This document shows positions 1 through 9,193 of a stretch of 64,000 bases of DNA, one piece after another. Every line of letters starts with the position of its first letter. The first letter of the stretch is position 1. The position numbers and the translations under genes are program-made. This DNA is from Bradyrhizobium sp. CCGB12 (lineage in GTDB: Bacteria; Pseudomonadota; Alphaproteobacteria; Rhizobiales; Xanthobacteraceae): contig NZ_JANADO010000001.1 of assembly GCF_024199845.1 (NCBI RefSeq), forward strand, positions 1,426,001-1,490,000, written 5' to 3'. The notes beneath the pieces are model-generated. The model was not told the DNA's origin. It did not search any database and saw only the letters and a program-made list of their open reading frames with translations.

Positions 1-1
1 T

Positions 2-1642
2 TCGGCCAACCCGCTGCCGGTCGGCACGCCGCCCGCGCCCTATTCCAACGCACTGGTCTCAGGCGCGGCCGCAACCGGCAACATCCGCTCGGCCTACTCG
101 TCGACGACGGGCACGGGCACGGTTGCGCTCCAGAACAATTCGTCCGCGGTCGCCTCGACCACCACGTCGCTCGACAACTCCGTTGGCACGCATCTCGCCT
201 CCAGCATTCTCACCGCGCTGAGCGGCCAGACGCTGACCATCAACGGCAACACCATCACCTTCAACGCCGGCACGACGGTTTCGACGGTCGGCAACAACAC
301 CACGATCGGCCTCGGTGCGGGCACGACGGCCACGGTTGCCAGCATCCTGAACGCGATCCAGACCGCCGGCGGCGCCGGTGTCACGGCCTCGCTGTCCGCC
401 AGCGGCAATATCCAGATCTCGTCCGGCACCGGCACCGACGTGGCGGTCGGCAGCGGCACGGCCGCCACCGCGCTCGGTATCAGCAGCGTGACCCGTGGCG
501 GCAACGTCCTGTCCTCGCCCGCGATCTCGGGTGCAACGGTGCTGAGCGGCACCGCCACCGCCGGTGGCGCCCAGGTGCTCTCGTCCGGCTTTTCCGCCGG
601 CGACACCATCACAGTCAACGGCCAGACGCTGACCTTCATGGCCTCGGGCGCCTCGGGCGCCAACCAGATCAACGTCACCGACAACATCACAACTCTGCTC
701 GGCAAGATCGACGCGCTGTCCGGTGCGTCGGGATCGTCGGTCAGCAGCGGGGGCGTGATCACGCTGAACACCGGCACCGTTTCCAACCTGTCGGTGTCCA
801 GCTCGAACAGCTCAGCCTTTGCCGCGCTCGGCTTCACCTCGACCATCACGAAGAATCGCGACGGCGGCGGCACCGCCGGCACCGGCGGCGTGATCGGCAA
901 CGACGTCGCCACCTTCACCAAGGAATCGATCAGCGGCGGCGCGGTGACCGCCTACAACGCCGCCGGCACGCCGGTGAACCTGCAATTGCGCTGGGCCAAG
1001 ACCGACAGCGCCTCGCTGGGCGCGGGCCATTCCGATACCTGGAACCTGTTCTACCAGACCGACCCGAATGCGACCGGAACCACGGTCGGCTGGGTCAATA
1101 CTGGACAGGCCTTCACCTTTGCCGCCGACGGCTCGCTGACCTCGCCGAGCGGCTCGGGCATCACCATCAACAACGTCAGTGTCAGCGGCCAGTCGCTCGG
1201 CTCCGTCGCCTTCAACATCTCCTCGGGCGGGCTGACGCAATATGCCAGCACCAGCGGCGCGGTGACCATCAACACCATCACGCAGAACGGCTATGCCGCC
1301 GGCCAGCTTCGCTCGGTTGCCGTCAACAACAACGGCGTCGTGGTCGGCACCTTCTCGAACGGCCAGAACCTCAACCTCGCGCAGGTGCAGCTGTCGCACT
1401 TCAACGGCACCAACTATCTGAAGGCGCTCGACGGTGGTGCCTATGCGGCGACCGAACAATCGGGAGCCGCGATCGACGGCGCCTCGGGCACCATCAGCGG
1501 CTCGTCACTGGAAGGCTCGAACACCGACATCGCCGACGAGTTCACCAAGCTGATCGTGACGCAGCAGGCCTATTCGGCCAACACCAAGGTGATCACGACC
1601 GCGAATTCGATGGTGCAGGACCTCTTGAACGTGTTGCGCTGA
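2..1642 (+). CDS. flgE: Flagellar hook protein FlgE (3' part, truncated by window start)
   Basis: The reading frame is open from the first bases of the window, so the 5' end lies outside; about 546 residues are visible. FlgE polymerises into the hook joining the rod to the filament. The C-terminal helix (QQAYSANTKVITTANSMVQ, then LLNVLR) is the conserved hook/rod family terminus, and a TYASTSG-like D1/D2 segment precedes it. The N-terminal half of the visible part is a Ser/Thr/Gly-rich surface region. It contains a module (about 540-843) with the pattern GDTITVNGQTLTF...NVTDNITTLLGKID, which recurs in FlgL downstream and resembles the repeats of the flagellins. flgK follows after 35 bp, so flgE-flgK-flgL look like one operon. 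The family call is firm; the total length is unknown. Confidence 0.9.
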   Translation, partial: SANPLPVGTPPAPYSNALVSGAAATGNIRSAYSSTTGTGTVALQNNSSAVASTTTSLDNSVGTHLASSILTALSGQTLTINGNTITFNAGTTVSTVGNNTTIGLGAGTTATVASILNAIQTAGGAGVTASLSASGNIQISSGTGTDVAVGSGTAATALGISSVTRGGNVLSSPAISGATVLSGTATAGGAQVLSSGFSAGDTITVNGQTLTFMASGASGANQINVTDNITTLLGKIDALSGASGSSVSSGGVITLNTGTVSNLSVSSSNSSAFAALGFTSTITKNRDGGGTAGTGGVIGNDVATFTKESISGGAVTAYNAAGTPVNLQLRWAKTDSASLGAGHSDTWNLFYQTDPNATGTTVGWVNTGQAFTFAADGSLTSPSGSGITINNVSVSGQSLGSVAFNISSGGLTQYASTSGAVTINTITQNGYAAGQLRSVAVNNNGVVVGTFSNGQNLNLAQVQLSHFNGTNYLKALDGGAYAATEQSGAAIDGASGTISGSSLEGSNTDIADEFTKLIVTQQAYSANTKVITTANSMVQDLLNVLR

Positions 1643-1677
1643 TCGGCGCGTAACGTAACCAAAGGCGGGTCAGTGAC

Positions 1678-3561
1678 ATGGGTTTGAGTTCAGCCCTCGC
1701 CAGTGCGATGAGTGGCTTGCGTGCCAACCAGGCCGCGCTCTCGATCGTCTCCTCGAACGTCGCAAATTCGCAGACGCCGGGTTACGTCGTCCAGACGCCG
1801 AACCAGATCGAGGTCACCACCGGCGACTTCGGCTCGACGGCGATGACCACCGGTGTCAGCCGTGAGCTCGACAGCTACGTGCTGAACCAGCTGCGCACCG
1901 AGACCGGTGGCAGTGGCTACGCCGACCAGATGGCCAACATCCTGAAGCAGCTTCAGAATGTCTATGGCACGCCCGGCAATTCCGGCACGCTCGAAACCGC
2001 GCTGAACAATTTCACCACCGCGCTCCAGGCGCTGTCGACCAGTTCGGGCGCATCATCGGCGCAGACCGTCGCGCTCGGCGCGGCGCAGGCGCTGGCGCAG
2101 CAGCTCAACGTCACCACCAAGGGCATCCAGTCGCTGCGCTCCAACGTCGAGCAGGATCTCGGCACCTCGGCGCAAGCCGCCAATGCGGCGATGAAGCAGA
2201 TCGCCGACATCAACACCAAGCTCCAGGGCCTGTCGGCAAACGATCCCTCGGCAGCCACGCTGATGGACCAGCGCGACCAGGCCATCAACACGCTGTCGAA
2301 ATATGTCGACGTCCGCGTCACCACCGACGGTTCGAACCAGACCAACATCTACACCACGACCGGCATTCAGCTCGTCGGCGCCGGGCTTGCCTCGGAATTC
2401 TCCTTTGCGTCCGCCGGCACGCTGTCGGCGACCTCGCTTTACAACATCGATCCGGCCAAGTCCGGCGTCGGCGCGTTCAACATCAAGCTTCCGAACGGCT
2501 CGCAGGTTGACGTCGTCGCCAACAACGTCGTGTCGTCCGGCCAGATCGCGGCTGACCTGAAGCTGCGCGACCAGACGCTGGTGCAGGCGCAGAACCAGAT
2601 CGACCAGCTCGCCGCCACGATGTCGAGTGCGCTGTCCGACAAGACCACGGCCGGCAGCACGGTCTCCGGCCCGCCGGCCGGGTTCGATCTCGACCTCGCC
2701 GGCGCGGCACCGGGCAACAGCATCAACATCACGTACACGGATACGACCACCAACACGCAGCGCCAGATCACGCTGGTCAACGTGACCGATCCGGCGGCGC
2801 TGCCGCTCCAGAACGCCACCAATGCCAACCCGATGCAAATCGGCATCAACTTCGCCGGCGGCATGGGAGCGATCGCATCTGCGCTCAATACCGCGCTATC
2901 AGGCACGCATCTGTCGTTCTCCGCCGCGCCGTCGCCGGCGACGGCTACGACGCTGCGGGTAACCGACGACAACACCGGCCTCACCAAGGTCAATTCGTCC
3001 TCGATCACCAAGACGATCTCGTCGCTGACCTCGGGCAATCCGCAGCTGCCGCTGTTCACCGATGGCGGGCAGGCGCTCTACACCGGTGCAATCACGGCAT
3101 CGGGCTCGCAAATGACCGGCCTTGCCGGGCGCATCGCCGTGAACACGCAGCTGGTGTCCGATCCGACCCGGCTGTCGGTCTACAACACCTCGCCGGTGAC
3201 CCCCGCGGGCGACACCACGCGTTCGGACTATCTCTATTCGCAGCTCACGACGGCGGTGTTCTCCTATTCTCCGCAGAGCGGCCTCGGCTCTGCGAGCCAG
3301 CCCTTCACCGGCAGCGTTTCGAACTACCTCCAGCAGTTCCTGAGTGTGCAGGCCAATTCGGCGACCCAGGCGACCCAGCTCCAGCAGGGCCAGAGCGTCG
3401 TGGTCTCCACGCTCCAGGCCAAGTTCAACTCGACCTCCAGCGTCAACCTGGACTCGGAGATGTCGAACCTGATCCAGCTTCAGAATGCTTATGCCGCCAA
3501 CGCCCACGTCATGTCGGTCGTGCAGAGCATGATGAACACGTTGCTCCAGGCTCAAGGGTAA
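1678..3561 (+). CDS. flgK: Flagellar hook-associated protein 1, FlgK
   Basis: 627 residues. FlgK is the first hook-filament junction protein, secreted by the flagellar type III apparatus. The N-terminus (GLSSALASAMSGLRANQAAL, then SSNVANSQTPGYV) is the rod/hook family signature with the NVAN motif. The C-terminus (NLDSEMSNLIQLQNAYAANA, ending MMNTLLQAQ) is the FlgK D0 helix. The middle (about 340-480) is a variable Thr/Asn-rich insertion. The ATG is preceded by a weak purine stretch, AAAGGCGGG. It lies 35 bp after flgE and 21 bp before flgL, in the order expected for a hook operon. Confidence 0.95.
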   Translation: MGLSSALASAMSGLRANQAALSIVSSNVANSQTPGYVVQTPNQIEVTTGDFGSTAMTTGVSRELDSYVLNQLRTETGGSGYADQMANILKQLQNVYGTPGNSGTLETALNNFTTALQALSTSSGASSAQTVALGAAQALAQQLNVTTKGIQSLRSNVEQDLGTSAQAANAAMKQIADINTKLQGLSANDPSAATLMDQRDQAINTLSKYVDVRVTTDGSNQTNIYTTTGIQLVGAGLASEFSFASAGTLSATSLYNIDPAKSGVGAFNIKLPNGSQVDVVANNVVSSGQIAADLKLRDQTLVQAQNQIDQLAATMSSALSDKTTAGSTVSGPPAGFDLDLAGAAPGNSINITYTDTTTNTQRQITLVNVTDPAALPLQNATNANPMQIGINFAGGMGAIASALNTALSGTHLSFSAAPSPATATTLRVTDDNTGLTKVNSSSITKTISSLTSGNPQLPLFTDGGQALYTGAITASGSQMTGLAGRIAVNTQLVSDPTRLSVYNTSPVTPAGDTTRSDYLYSQLTTAVFSYSPQSGLGSASQPFTGSVSNYLQQFLSVQANSATQATQLQQGQSVVVSTLQAKFNSTSSVNLDSEMSNLIQLQNAYAANAHVMSVVQSMMNTLLQAQG

Positions 3562-3582
3562 AAAGTAACAGGGCTCTGAAAG

Positions 3583-5466
3583 ATGTCGATCAGCAGCATC
3601 AACTACTCCTCATCGGTTCTCGGCTACCAAATCCGCAACATCAATCAGCAGCTCACCGACCTGTCGACGCAGCTATCGACCGGCAAGCTGTCGCAGAACT
3701 ATTCGGGCATGGGCACCAACGAAGGCTTTGCGATCGCCGGGCGCGCGCAGCTTTCGAACATCGCCGCCTATACCGACACGATCACCAACGTGAACGTGAA
3801 CGTCAACCTCGCCAACACTGCGCTGCAGTCGCTGACCACGATCCGCAACACGGTGCAGACCGGCTCCGCCAGCACTGCGCAGGACCTCAACGTCAACGGC
3901 CAGACCGTCGCGCAGAACACTGCCGCGGCGCAGTTCGGCTCGATGGTCGGTGTTCTCAACACGCAGTCGGGTAACCGCTATCTGTTCTCCGGCACGGCCG
4001 TCAACACCCAGTCGGTTGCGGATGCCGGCGACATCATCAACGGCACCACGACGCAGGCGGGGTTCAAGACCGTCATGGCGGAGCGTCAGGCCGCCGATCT
4101 CGGCGCCAACGGCATGGGTCGGCTGGTGCAGACGCAGCCGACGCCGAGCTCGATAAACGTGTCGGAGGACGTCGCGGGATCGCCGTTCGGCCTGAAGATC
4201 GCCGCGGTGTCCTCGACCCTGACGGGCGCGACCGTCACCGGCCCGAGCGGCTCGCCGGTGTCGTTCTCGGTCGATCTCAACGGCGTCAACCCGAACAACG
4301 GCGACAAGCTGAGCGTCCAGTTCACCCTCCCGGACGGCACGACCGAGCAGATCGACCTGACCGCCTCGACGGCGACGCCGACGCCGCTCGGCAGTTTCGC
4401 GATCGATGCGAGCACGCCTGTCAACCCGAACAATACGGCCGCGAACCTCAACACCGCGCTGAACACCGCGATCGCGAAGCTCGCCAACACCTCGCTGGTG
4501 GCGGCATCCGCGGTCGTCGCCGGCGACAACTTCTTCAACACCGCGAGTTCGGCGATCGGCACGCCTGTCAACAACCAGGCGGCGCCGCCGGCGCCCATAA
4601 CCGGCGCGACGGCACTGTCCGGTGCGAGCCCCTCGGACTCGATCTCGCCGGGCTTCGTCGCCGGCGACACCATCACCATCAACGGCACCACGTTGACCTT
4701 CGTCAGCTCCGGCGCGACCGGCAACCAGCTCAACGTCACCGACAGCATCCAGACGCTGATGAGCAAGATCGACGCGATCACGGGGACGTCGAAACCCTCG
4801 ACGGTCCATGGCGGTTCGATCACGATCAACACCGACGATGCGGCGAGCCTCAACATCACGAGCTCGAACACGGGGGCGCTGAGCTCGCTCGGCTTCAGCT
4901 CGACGCCGGTGACCGCCACGCAGCCGCCGCTACGCGTCGGCTCGTCGCCGGCGAGCTCGGCCACCACGCTGGTGAACGGCTCGGCCACGACGGTGAAGTG
5001 GTATTTGGGCAATGACGGGCCGGGCTCGCCGCGCTCCACCGCGATGGCGCGAGTCGACGATTCCGTCACGGTGCAATATGGCGCGCAGGCCAACGAGGAC
5101 GCGATCCGCCAGGAGCTGCAGGCGGTCGCCGTGTTCGGGACGTTCTCGACCTCGCCGACCGGGCAGTATTCGGGCGGGCAGGTCTCGGCGCTGAGCTTGC
5201 GGGTGACGCAAGCGCTGACGAAGCAGCCCGGCCAGCAGCGCCTCGAGGACATCCAGACCGACCTCGCGATGGCCCAGAACACGATGAAGGACGCGAGCAC
5301 GCGCCAGACCCAGGCCAAGGCGCAGGTCCAGTCCATCATCGACCAGGCGGAATCGGCCTCGCCGGACCAAGTCGCGAGCGAGATCCTGGCGCTCCAGAAC
5401 GCGCTCCAGGCCTCCTACCAGGTGACCTCGAACCTGGCGCAGCTCTCGCTCGTCAAGTTCCTGTAA
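3583..5466 (+). CDS. flgL: Flagellar hook-associated protein 3 (FlgL), long form
   Basis: 627 residues, clearly longer than the roughly 300 residues usual for enterobacterial FlgL. Ends are typical of the flagellin superfamily: an N-terminal helix with INQQLTDLSTQLSTGKLSQN and a C-terminal helix with EILALQNALQASYQVTSNLA. FlgL forms the second junction zone between FlgK and the flagellin filament. The extra length is a central insertion (about residues 200-480). It includes a GDTITINGTTLTF...NVTDSIQTLMSKIDAITG module (4609-4902) nearly parallel to one in FlgE. The product could be called a flagellin-like protein, but position directly after flgK supports FlgL. The gene ends just before a CtrA-type box. 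Confidence 0.88.
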   Translation: MSISSINYSSSVLGYQIRNINQQLTDLSTQLSTGKLSQNYSGMGTNEGFAIAGRAQLSNIAAYTDTITNVNVNVNLANTALQSLTTIRNTVQTGSASTAQDLNVNGQTVAQNTAAAQFGSMVGVLNTQSGNRYLFSGTAVNTQSVADAGDIINGTTTQAGFKTVMAERQAADLGANGMGRLVQTQPTPSSINVSEDVAGSPFGLKIAAVSSTLTGATVTGPSGSPVSFSVDLNGVNPNNGDKLSVQFTLPDGTTEQIDLTASTATPTPLGSFAIDASTPVNPNNTAANLNTALNTAIAKLANTSLVAASAVVAGDNFFNTASSAIGTPVNNQAAPPAPITGATALSGASPSDSISPGFVAGDTITINGTTLTFVSSGATGNQLNVTDSIQTLMSKIDAITGTSKPSTVHGGSITINTDDAASLNITSSNTGALSSLGFSSTPVTATQPPLRVGSSPASSATTLVNGSATTVKWYLGNDGPGSPRSTAMARVDDSVTVQYGAQANEDAIRQELQAVAVFGTFSTSPTGQYSGGQVSALSLRVTQALTKQPGQQRLEDIQTDLAMAQNTMKDASTRQTQAKAQVQSIIDQAESASPDQVASEILALQNALQASYQVTSNLAQLSLVKFL

Positions 5467-5473
5467 GGAGGCG

Positions 5474-5489
5474 TTAAGGCGCCGTTAAC
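5474..5489 (+). promoter_or_regulatory. CtrA-type box upstream of the GT/PLP/ATP-grasp/decarboxylase operon
   Basis: The sequence reads TTAA, seven bases (GGCGCCG), TTAAC. This is an exact match to the alphaproteobacterial CtrA full site TTAA-N7-TTAAC. It starts 7 bp after the flgL stop and ends about 49 bp before the ATG at 5538, a normal promoter position. That CtrA binds here is inference. Confidence 0.65.
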
Positions 5490-5537
5490 CATGCCTCTTT
5501 ACTTCTTGGTGAGGATTGGAGCGGGGCGGAGCTGCCG

Positions 5538-6317
5538 ATGTCGGACAAGATGCAACTGGTGGTGGCAACGCCATGCTTCGGCGGGAATGTGTCGAGCATC
5601 TATGCGAGCTCGATCTTCGCGCTCCAGCGCGCCGTGCACGACATGTCCAATCTCGAGCTCAAGGTGCACCTGCGCGACGGCGATGCGCTGATCACGCGCG
5701 CGCGGGCCAATTTGGTCGCGCTGTTCCTGGACGATCCCAAGGCGACGCATTTCCTGTTCATCGATGCCGACATCGGCTTCAAGCCGGAGCAGGTGTTCCG
5801 GCTGATCGAATGCGGCGCCGACGTCGTCGCCGGCTGCTATCCGATCAAGCGGGTTAACTGGGACAAGGCCGCGCGTGCCATCCAGTCAGGTCGGGCCGAC
5901 GTGCCGGCCGCTTCGCTCGACTACGTGCTCGAGATCGAGGATCCCGACCGCATCGTGGTCGTCAACGGTTTTACCCGCGTGCGTTATGCGGGCACGGGTT
6001 TCCTGATGATCCGGCGCCACGTGCTGGAAGCAATGTGCCGCCACCCGAACTATGCGGCTCTGCAATTCTTCCGCGAGCATTCGCACGATACGCTGGCGGC
6101 GAGCCAGAACCGGTTCGCGCTGTTCGAATGCATGATCGATCCGACGACCGGCACCTATCTTTCCGAGGACTTCGCCTTCTGCAAGCGTTGGACCGACATC
6201 GGTGGCGAGATCTGGGCCGATATCCAGAGCTCGCTCGATCACGTCGGACCGTCGGTGTTCCACGGCGACATCGCCTCGCAATTCGCGCCCGCAGCGGCGG
6301 CGGCCGATGCGGCGTGA
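5538..6317 (+). CDS. GT-A-fold glycosyltransferase-like protein, first gene of four-gene operon
   Basis: 259 residues. The N-terminus MQLVVATPCFGG, the ...ARANLVALFL segment and the hydrophobic strand ending FLFIDAD (D76-A-D78) match the nucleotide-sugar-binding half of GT-A glycosyltransferases, where DxD binds metal and donor. A later YLSEDFAFCKRW segment resembles the acidic acceptor-side motif (ED). There are no membrane segments and no signal peptide, so it is probably cytoplasmic. The start ATG follows GGAGCGGGGCGGAGC. A CtrA-type box lies about 50 bp upstream. Its 3' end overlaps or abuts the PLP-enzyme gene. The donor and acceptor cannot be deduced. Position inside a flagellar cluster makes flagellin or another surface structure a candidate acceptor, but this is inference. 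Confidence 0.75.
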   Translation: MSDKMQLVVATPCFGGNVSSIYASSIFALQRAVHDMSNLELKVHLRDGDALITRARANLVALFLDDPKATHFLFIDADIGFKPEQVFRLIECGADVVAGCYPIKRVNWDKAARAIQSGRADVPAASLDYVLEIEDPDRIVVVNGFTRVRYAGTGFLMIRRHVLEAMCRHPNYAALQFFREHSHDTLAASQNRFALFECMIDPTTGTYLSEDFAFCKRWTDIGGEIWADIQSSLDHVGPSVFHGDIASQFAPAAAAADAA

Positions 6318-7956
6318 GCCTTCCGGGATGAGCGCCGGCGCATCCCGTCTGTCAGAACCGGAACGCGCATCCGACGCGGGCTCGCGTTACCGACTGCGCG
6401 ATCTCTTCACGCCGCTCGACACGTTGCTCGTTTCCGGTGGAGATCCGCGGCTGGCGCTCGACGCCAGGGATCGCGTCAACGCCTATGGCTGCGCGGCCTC
6501 GCCGGAGCCGGAGCTCTGGAATTTCGCGTCCTCGACCGCGTCGACGATCTCGCAGGCGGCCTATGACCGCGCCGCGCTGGCGCGCGAAGAGCTGATGCAC
6601 AAGTGCCTGTTCGACGAGGTCGAGATCGCCTTCGATGCGCGCTGCGAGGACATGCGCGACGAGCTGCGCAGCCATTTCCAGCTCTCGCCGCGGGTCGATG
6701 TCGTGTTCTCGCCGTCCGGCACGGATTCCCAGCTCCACGCCCTGTTCGTAGCGCGCGCGATGCTCGGCGCGCCGCCGGTGACGATCGTGGTCGGCGCGGA
6801 TCAGACCGGCAGCGGGACAACCCATACCGCGCGCGGACATCATTTCAGCTCCAGGACGGCGGCCGGCTTTGCGGTCCGCAAGGACGGTGCGGTTGCGGGG
6901 CTGGCCGGCGCCAGCATCGCGCTGCCATTGCGCGAGGCGGGGCCGGGCGTCGCGATGCACACGGACGCAGATGCCGCGGTGCTGCGCGCGATCGAGGCCA
7001 CGATCGCCCAAGGAGCGCCGGTGCTGCTCCAGATCATGGATGCGTCGAAGCTCGGTTGGCGCGCACCGAGCGCTGCCTGCCTCGACGAGATCGCGCGGCG
7101 CTGGCCGCGCAAGGTTCAAATTGTCGTCGACGCCTGCCAGGCCCGGCTCGGCCGCCGCCGGCTGCGCTCCTATCTCGACCGCGGTTACCTGGTGCTGATC
7201 ACCGGCTCGAAATTCTTCGGCGGACCGGCGTTCAGCGGTGCGCTGCTGGTGCCGAAAGGCTTTTCGCGGTCGCTCGACCGGGTCGAAGCGATCGCGCCGG
7301 GCTTCTTCGATTATGCCGGCCGTTGCGACTGGCCGATGGCCTGGACGGCACTGCGTTTGCGCTTCGAGCGCCGGCCGAATTTCGGCCAATGGCTGCGCTG
7401 GGAGGCCGCGCTGGCGGAGATCGGCAGCTACTATGCGGTGCCGGCTGCATTTCGCGCCAAGGCGCTGGCCGAGTTCGCTGCCGGCATCGACAGCATGATC
7501 GCGTTGTCGCCATTGCTTCGTCTTGTCCCGACCGGGATAGAGAAGATCGGCGTGGACGACGAGGAGTTCACGCAACGTACGATCTTTCCGTTCATGCTGC
7601 TGCGCGACGGCAAACCGATTTCGATTGCAGAGACCGGTGCCGTGCATCAGGCGCTGGCGCGTGACATGAACGAGGAGATCGGCGGCAGTGCCGCGGACCG
7701 GAAGGTCGCCGCGCAGCGTTGTCTGATCGGTCAACCGGTCCGGCTGGAACGGCAGGACGAGGCCCCACTGGCCCTGTTGCGCCTTTGCGTCGGCGCGCGG
7801 CTCGTGACCGAGGTCTGGTCACCGGACATGGCGCAGGCGCAACGCAATGTGCAGCACGTTCTCGATCGCATCGCCCACGTCCTGGTGAAGATCGAGTTGC
7901 TGCTTGATGGTGGCGTAGGTGCGGCCGCGCCGATGAAGTCCGCGTTCGAGGTGTGA
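6307..7956 (+). CDS. Fold-type-I PLP-dependent enzyme, family not recognised
   Basis: About 549 residues from the ATG at 6307, which overlaps the upstream gene by 11 bp; an ATG at 6328 is an alternative. Fold-type-I PLP features are visible: a phosphate-binding-like SPSGTDSQLHALF segment (about residue 138), a strand ending VVDACQ (Asp about 274, expected to contact the pyridine nitrogen), and ITGSKFFGGPAFSGALLVP, whose Lys (about 301) is the likely Schiff-base lysine. The remainder does not match an aminotransferase or decarboxylase subfamily I can name. It lies one base upstream of the ATP-grasp gene, so the genes are probably translationally coupled. Reaction and substrate are unknown; transamination, C-S/C-C lyase or acyl-transfer chemistry are all possible for this fold. 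Confidence 0.7.
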   Translation: MRREPSGMSAGASRLSEPERASDAGSRYRLRDLFTPLDTLLVSGGDPRLALDARDRVNAYGCAASPEPELWNFASSTASTISQAAYDRAALAREELMHKCLFDEVEIAFDARCEDMRDELRSHFQLSPRVDVVFSPSGTDSQLHALFVARAMLGAPPVTIVVGADQTGSGTTHTARGHHFSSRTAAGFAVRKDGAVAGLAGASIALPLREAGPGVAMHTDADAAVLRAIEATIAQGAPVLLQIMDASKLGWRAPSAACLDEIARRWPRKVQIVVDACQARLGRRRLRSYLDRGYLVLITGSKFFGGPAFSGALLVPKGFSRSLDRVEAIAPGFFDYAGRCDWPMAWTALRLRFERRPNFGQWLRWEAALAEIGSYYAVPAAFRAKALAEFAAGIDSMIALSPLLRLVPTGIEKIGVDDEEFTQRTIFPFMLLRDGKPISIAETGAVHQALARDMNEEIGGSAADRKVAAQRCLIGQPVRLERQDEAPLALLRLCVGARLVTEVWSPDMAQAQRNVQHVLDRIAHVLVKIELLLDGGVGAAAPMKSAFEV

Positions 7957-7957
7957 G

Positions 7958-9193
7958 ATGCAGCATCAGGTTTCCGTGGCCAACTATGCCGATCGCATCG
8001 GCTTTGCACAGTTGACGCGCCGGGCCTTCGAAGGCGTCGATTTGCAGCCGTTGCGCGACCAACTCGTCGTCCGGATCACGGAAGGGACGGCGCAGGCGGG
8101 CGAAGGTCTGGACCTGTCGCTGATCGTCCAGCTCCTTGGCGACAAGGATGCGGGGCTTGCGATCCAGTCGGAAGTGCTGACCTTCCATCAGTTGTTTCGC
8201 ACGCCCAGCGCTGCGTCGAAGCCGGGCTTGCGCCTGCTCGCGCTTGCCGCCGACATCGACATGGGTGGCAACACGCCGATCGATTTCCTGCTCGAAGGCT
8301 CCGACATCGAGCTGTTGACGCTCTACGTGGTCAAGGGCGTCGGTCTGCCGGAGAACTTGCCCGAGCACGACGTCGCCATCGTGGTTGCGTCCGATTCCGA
8401 GGAATGCCGCGAAGCGCTCGCGTTGATCGAAAAGGCCGCGCCACGCTGGCCGCGGCCGCTGCTCAATCGCCCCGACCTGATCGGCAACCTCGATCGCGAC
8501 AAGCTGTATCGGCTGCTGACCGGTGTGCCCGGCCTCGACATTCCCGCGACCGTCCACGCCACGCGCGCGCAATTGTCGGATCTCGCGCATGGGCGGATCG
8601 CCTGCGGGGACATCGCGGGCGAATTGCATTTTCCGATGATCGCGCGACCGCGCGGCTCGCATGCCGGCGTCGGGCTCGCGAAGCTCGACGATGCGGCGGC
8701 GCTCGATGCCTATCTCGCCGAACGGAAAGAGCAGGACTTCTTCGTCGCGCGCTTCGTCGACTATGTCAGCCCCGACGGGCTCTACCGCAAATATCGTCTC
8801 GCCATGGTCGACGGCAAACCTTATGCCTGCCACATGGCGATCGCCGATCGCTGGGACATCTGGTATCTCAACGCCTACATGGCGTTCAGCGAGGAGAAGC
8901 GGGCCGAGGAGGCCGTCTTCATGCTCGACTTCGACCACGCCTTCGCGGCGCGCCACAAGAGCGCGCTCGAAGAGATGAGCAGGCGCGTCGGCCTCGACTA
9001 TTTCATCGTCGATTGCGCCGAGAACCAGAACCGCGAGCTCCTGGTGTTCGAAGCAGACAACACCGCCGTCGTGCACAACATGGATTCGCCGGTCGTGTTT
9101 CCGTACAAGCCGCCACAGATGCGCAAGATATTTGCGGCGTTCACGGCGATGCTGTCGCGGCATGCACGAGAGGGCGAGGGAAGCGCAACATGA
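7958..9193 (+). CDS. RimK-like ATP-grasp ligase
   Basis: 411 residues. An ATP-grasp core begins around residue 180. FPMIARPRGSHAGVGLAKL is the glycine-rich ATP-binding loop; FFVARFVDY corresponds to the strand contacting adenine; KYRLAMVDGKPYACHMAI and DCAENQNRELLVFEADNT contain the acidic and Asn metal ligands at the C-terminus. ATP-grasp enzymes activate a carboxylate as acyl-phosphate and join it to an amine or thiol. The N-terminal 170 residues are a separate domain of unknown family. The stop codon overlaps the decarboxylase ATG in an ATGA junction. A partner role, ligating an amine made by the decarboxylase or PLP enzyme, is a reasonable inference but not shown. Confidence 0.78.
   Translation: MQHQVSVANYADRIGFAQLTRRAFEGVDLQPLRDQLVVRITEGTAQAGEGLDLSLIVQLLGDKDAGLAIQSEVLTFHQLFRTPSAASKPGLRLLALAADIDMGGNTPIDFLLEGSDIELLTLYVVKGVGLPENLPEHDVAIVVASDSEECREALALIEKAAPRWPRPLLNRPDLIGNLDRDKLYRLLTGVPGLDIPATVHATRAQLSDLAHGRIACGDIAGELHFPMIARPRGSHAGVGLAKLDDAAALDAYLAERKEQDFFVARFVDYVSPDGLYRKYRLAMVDGKPYACHMAIADRWDIWYLNAYMAFSEEKRAEEAVFMLDFDHAFAARHKSALEEMSRRVGLDYFIVDCAENQNRELLVFEADNTAVVHNMDSPVVFPYKPPQMRKIFAAFTAMLSRHAREGEGSAT

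Noticed and set aside
8404..9189. Upstream extension of the decarboxylase frame through the ATP-grasp gene
   Set aside because: The extra residues are Arg/Ala-rich frame-shadow sequence. The family start and ATGA coupling point to the ATG at 9190.
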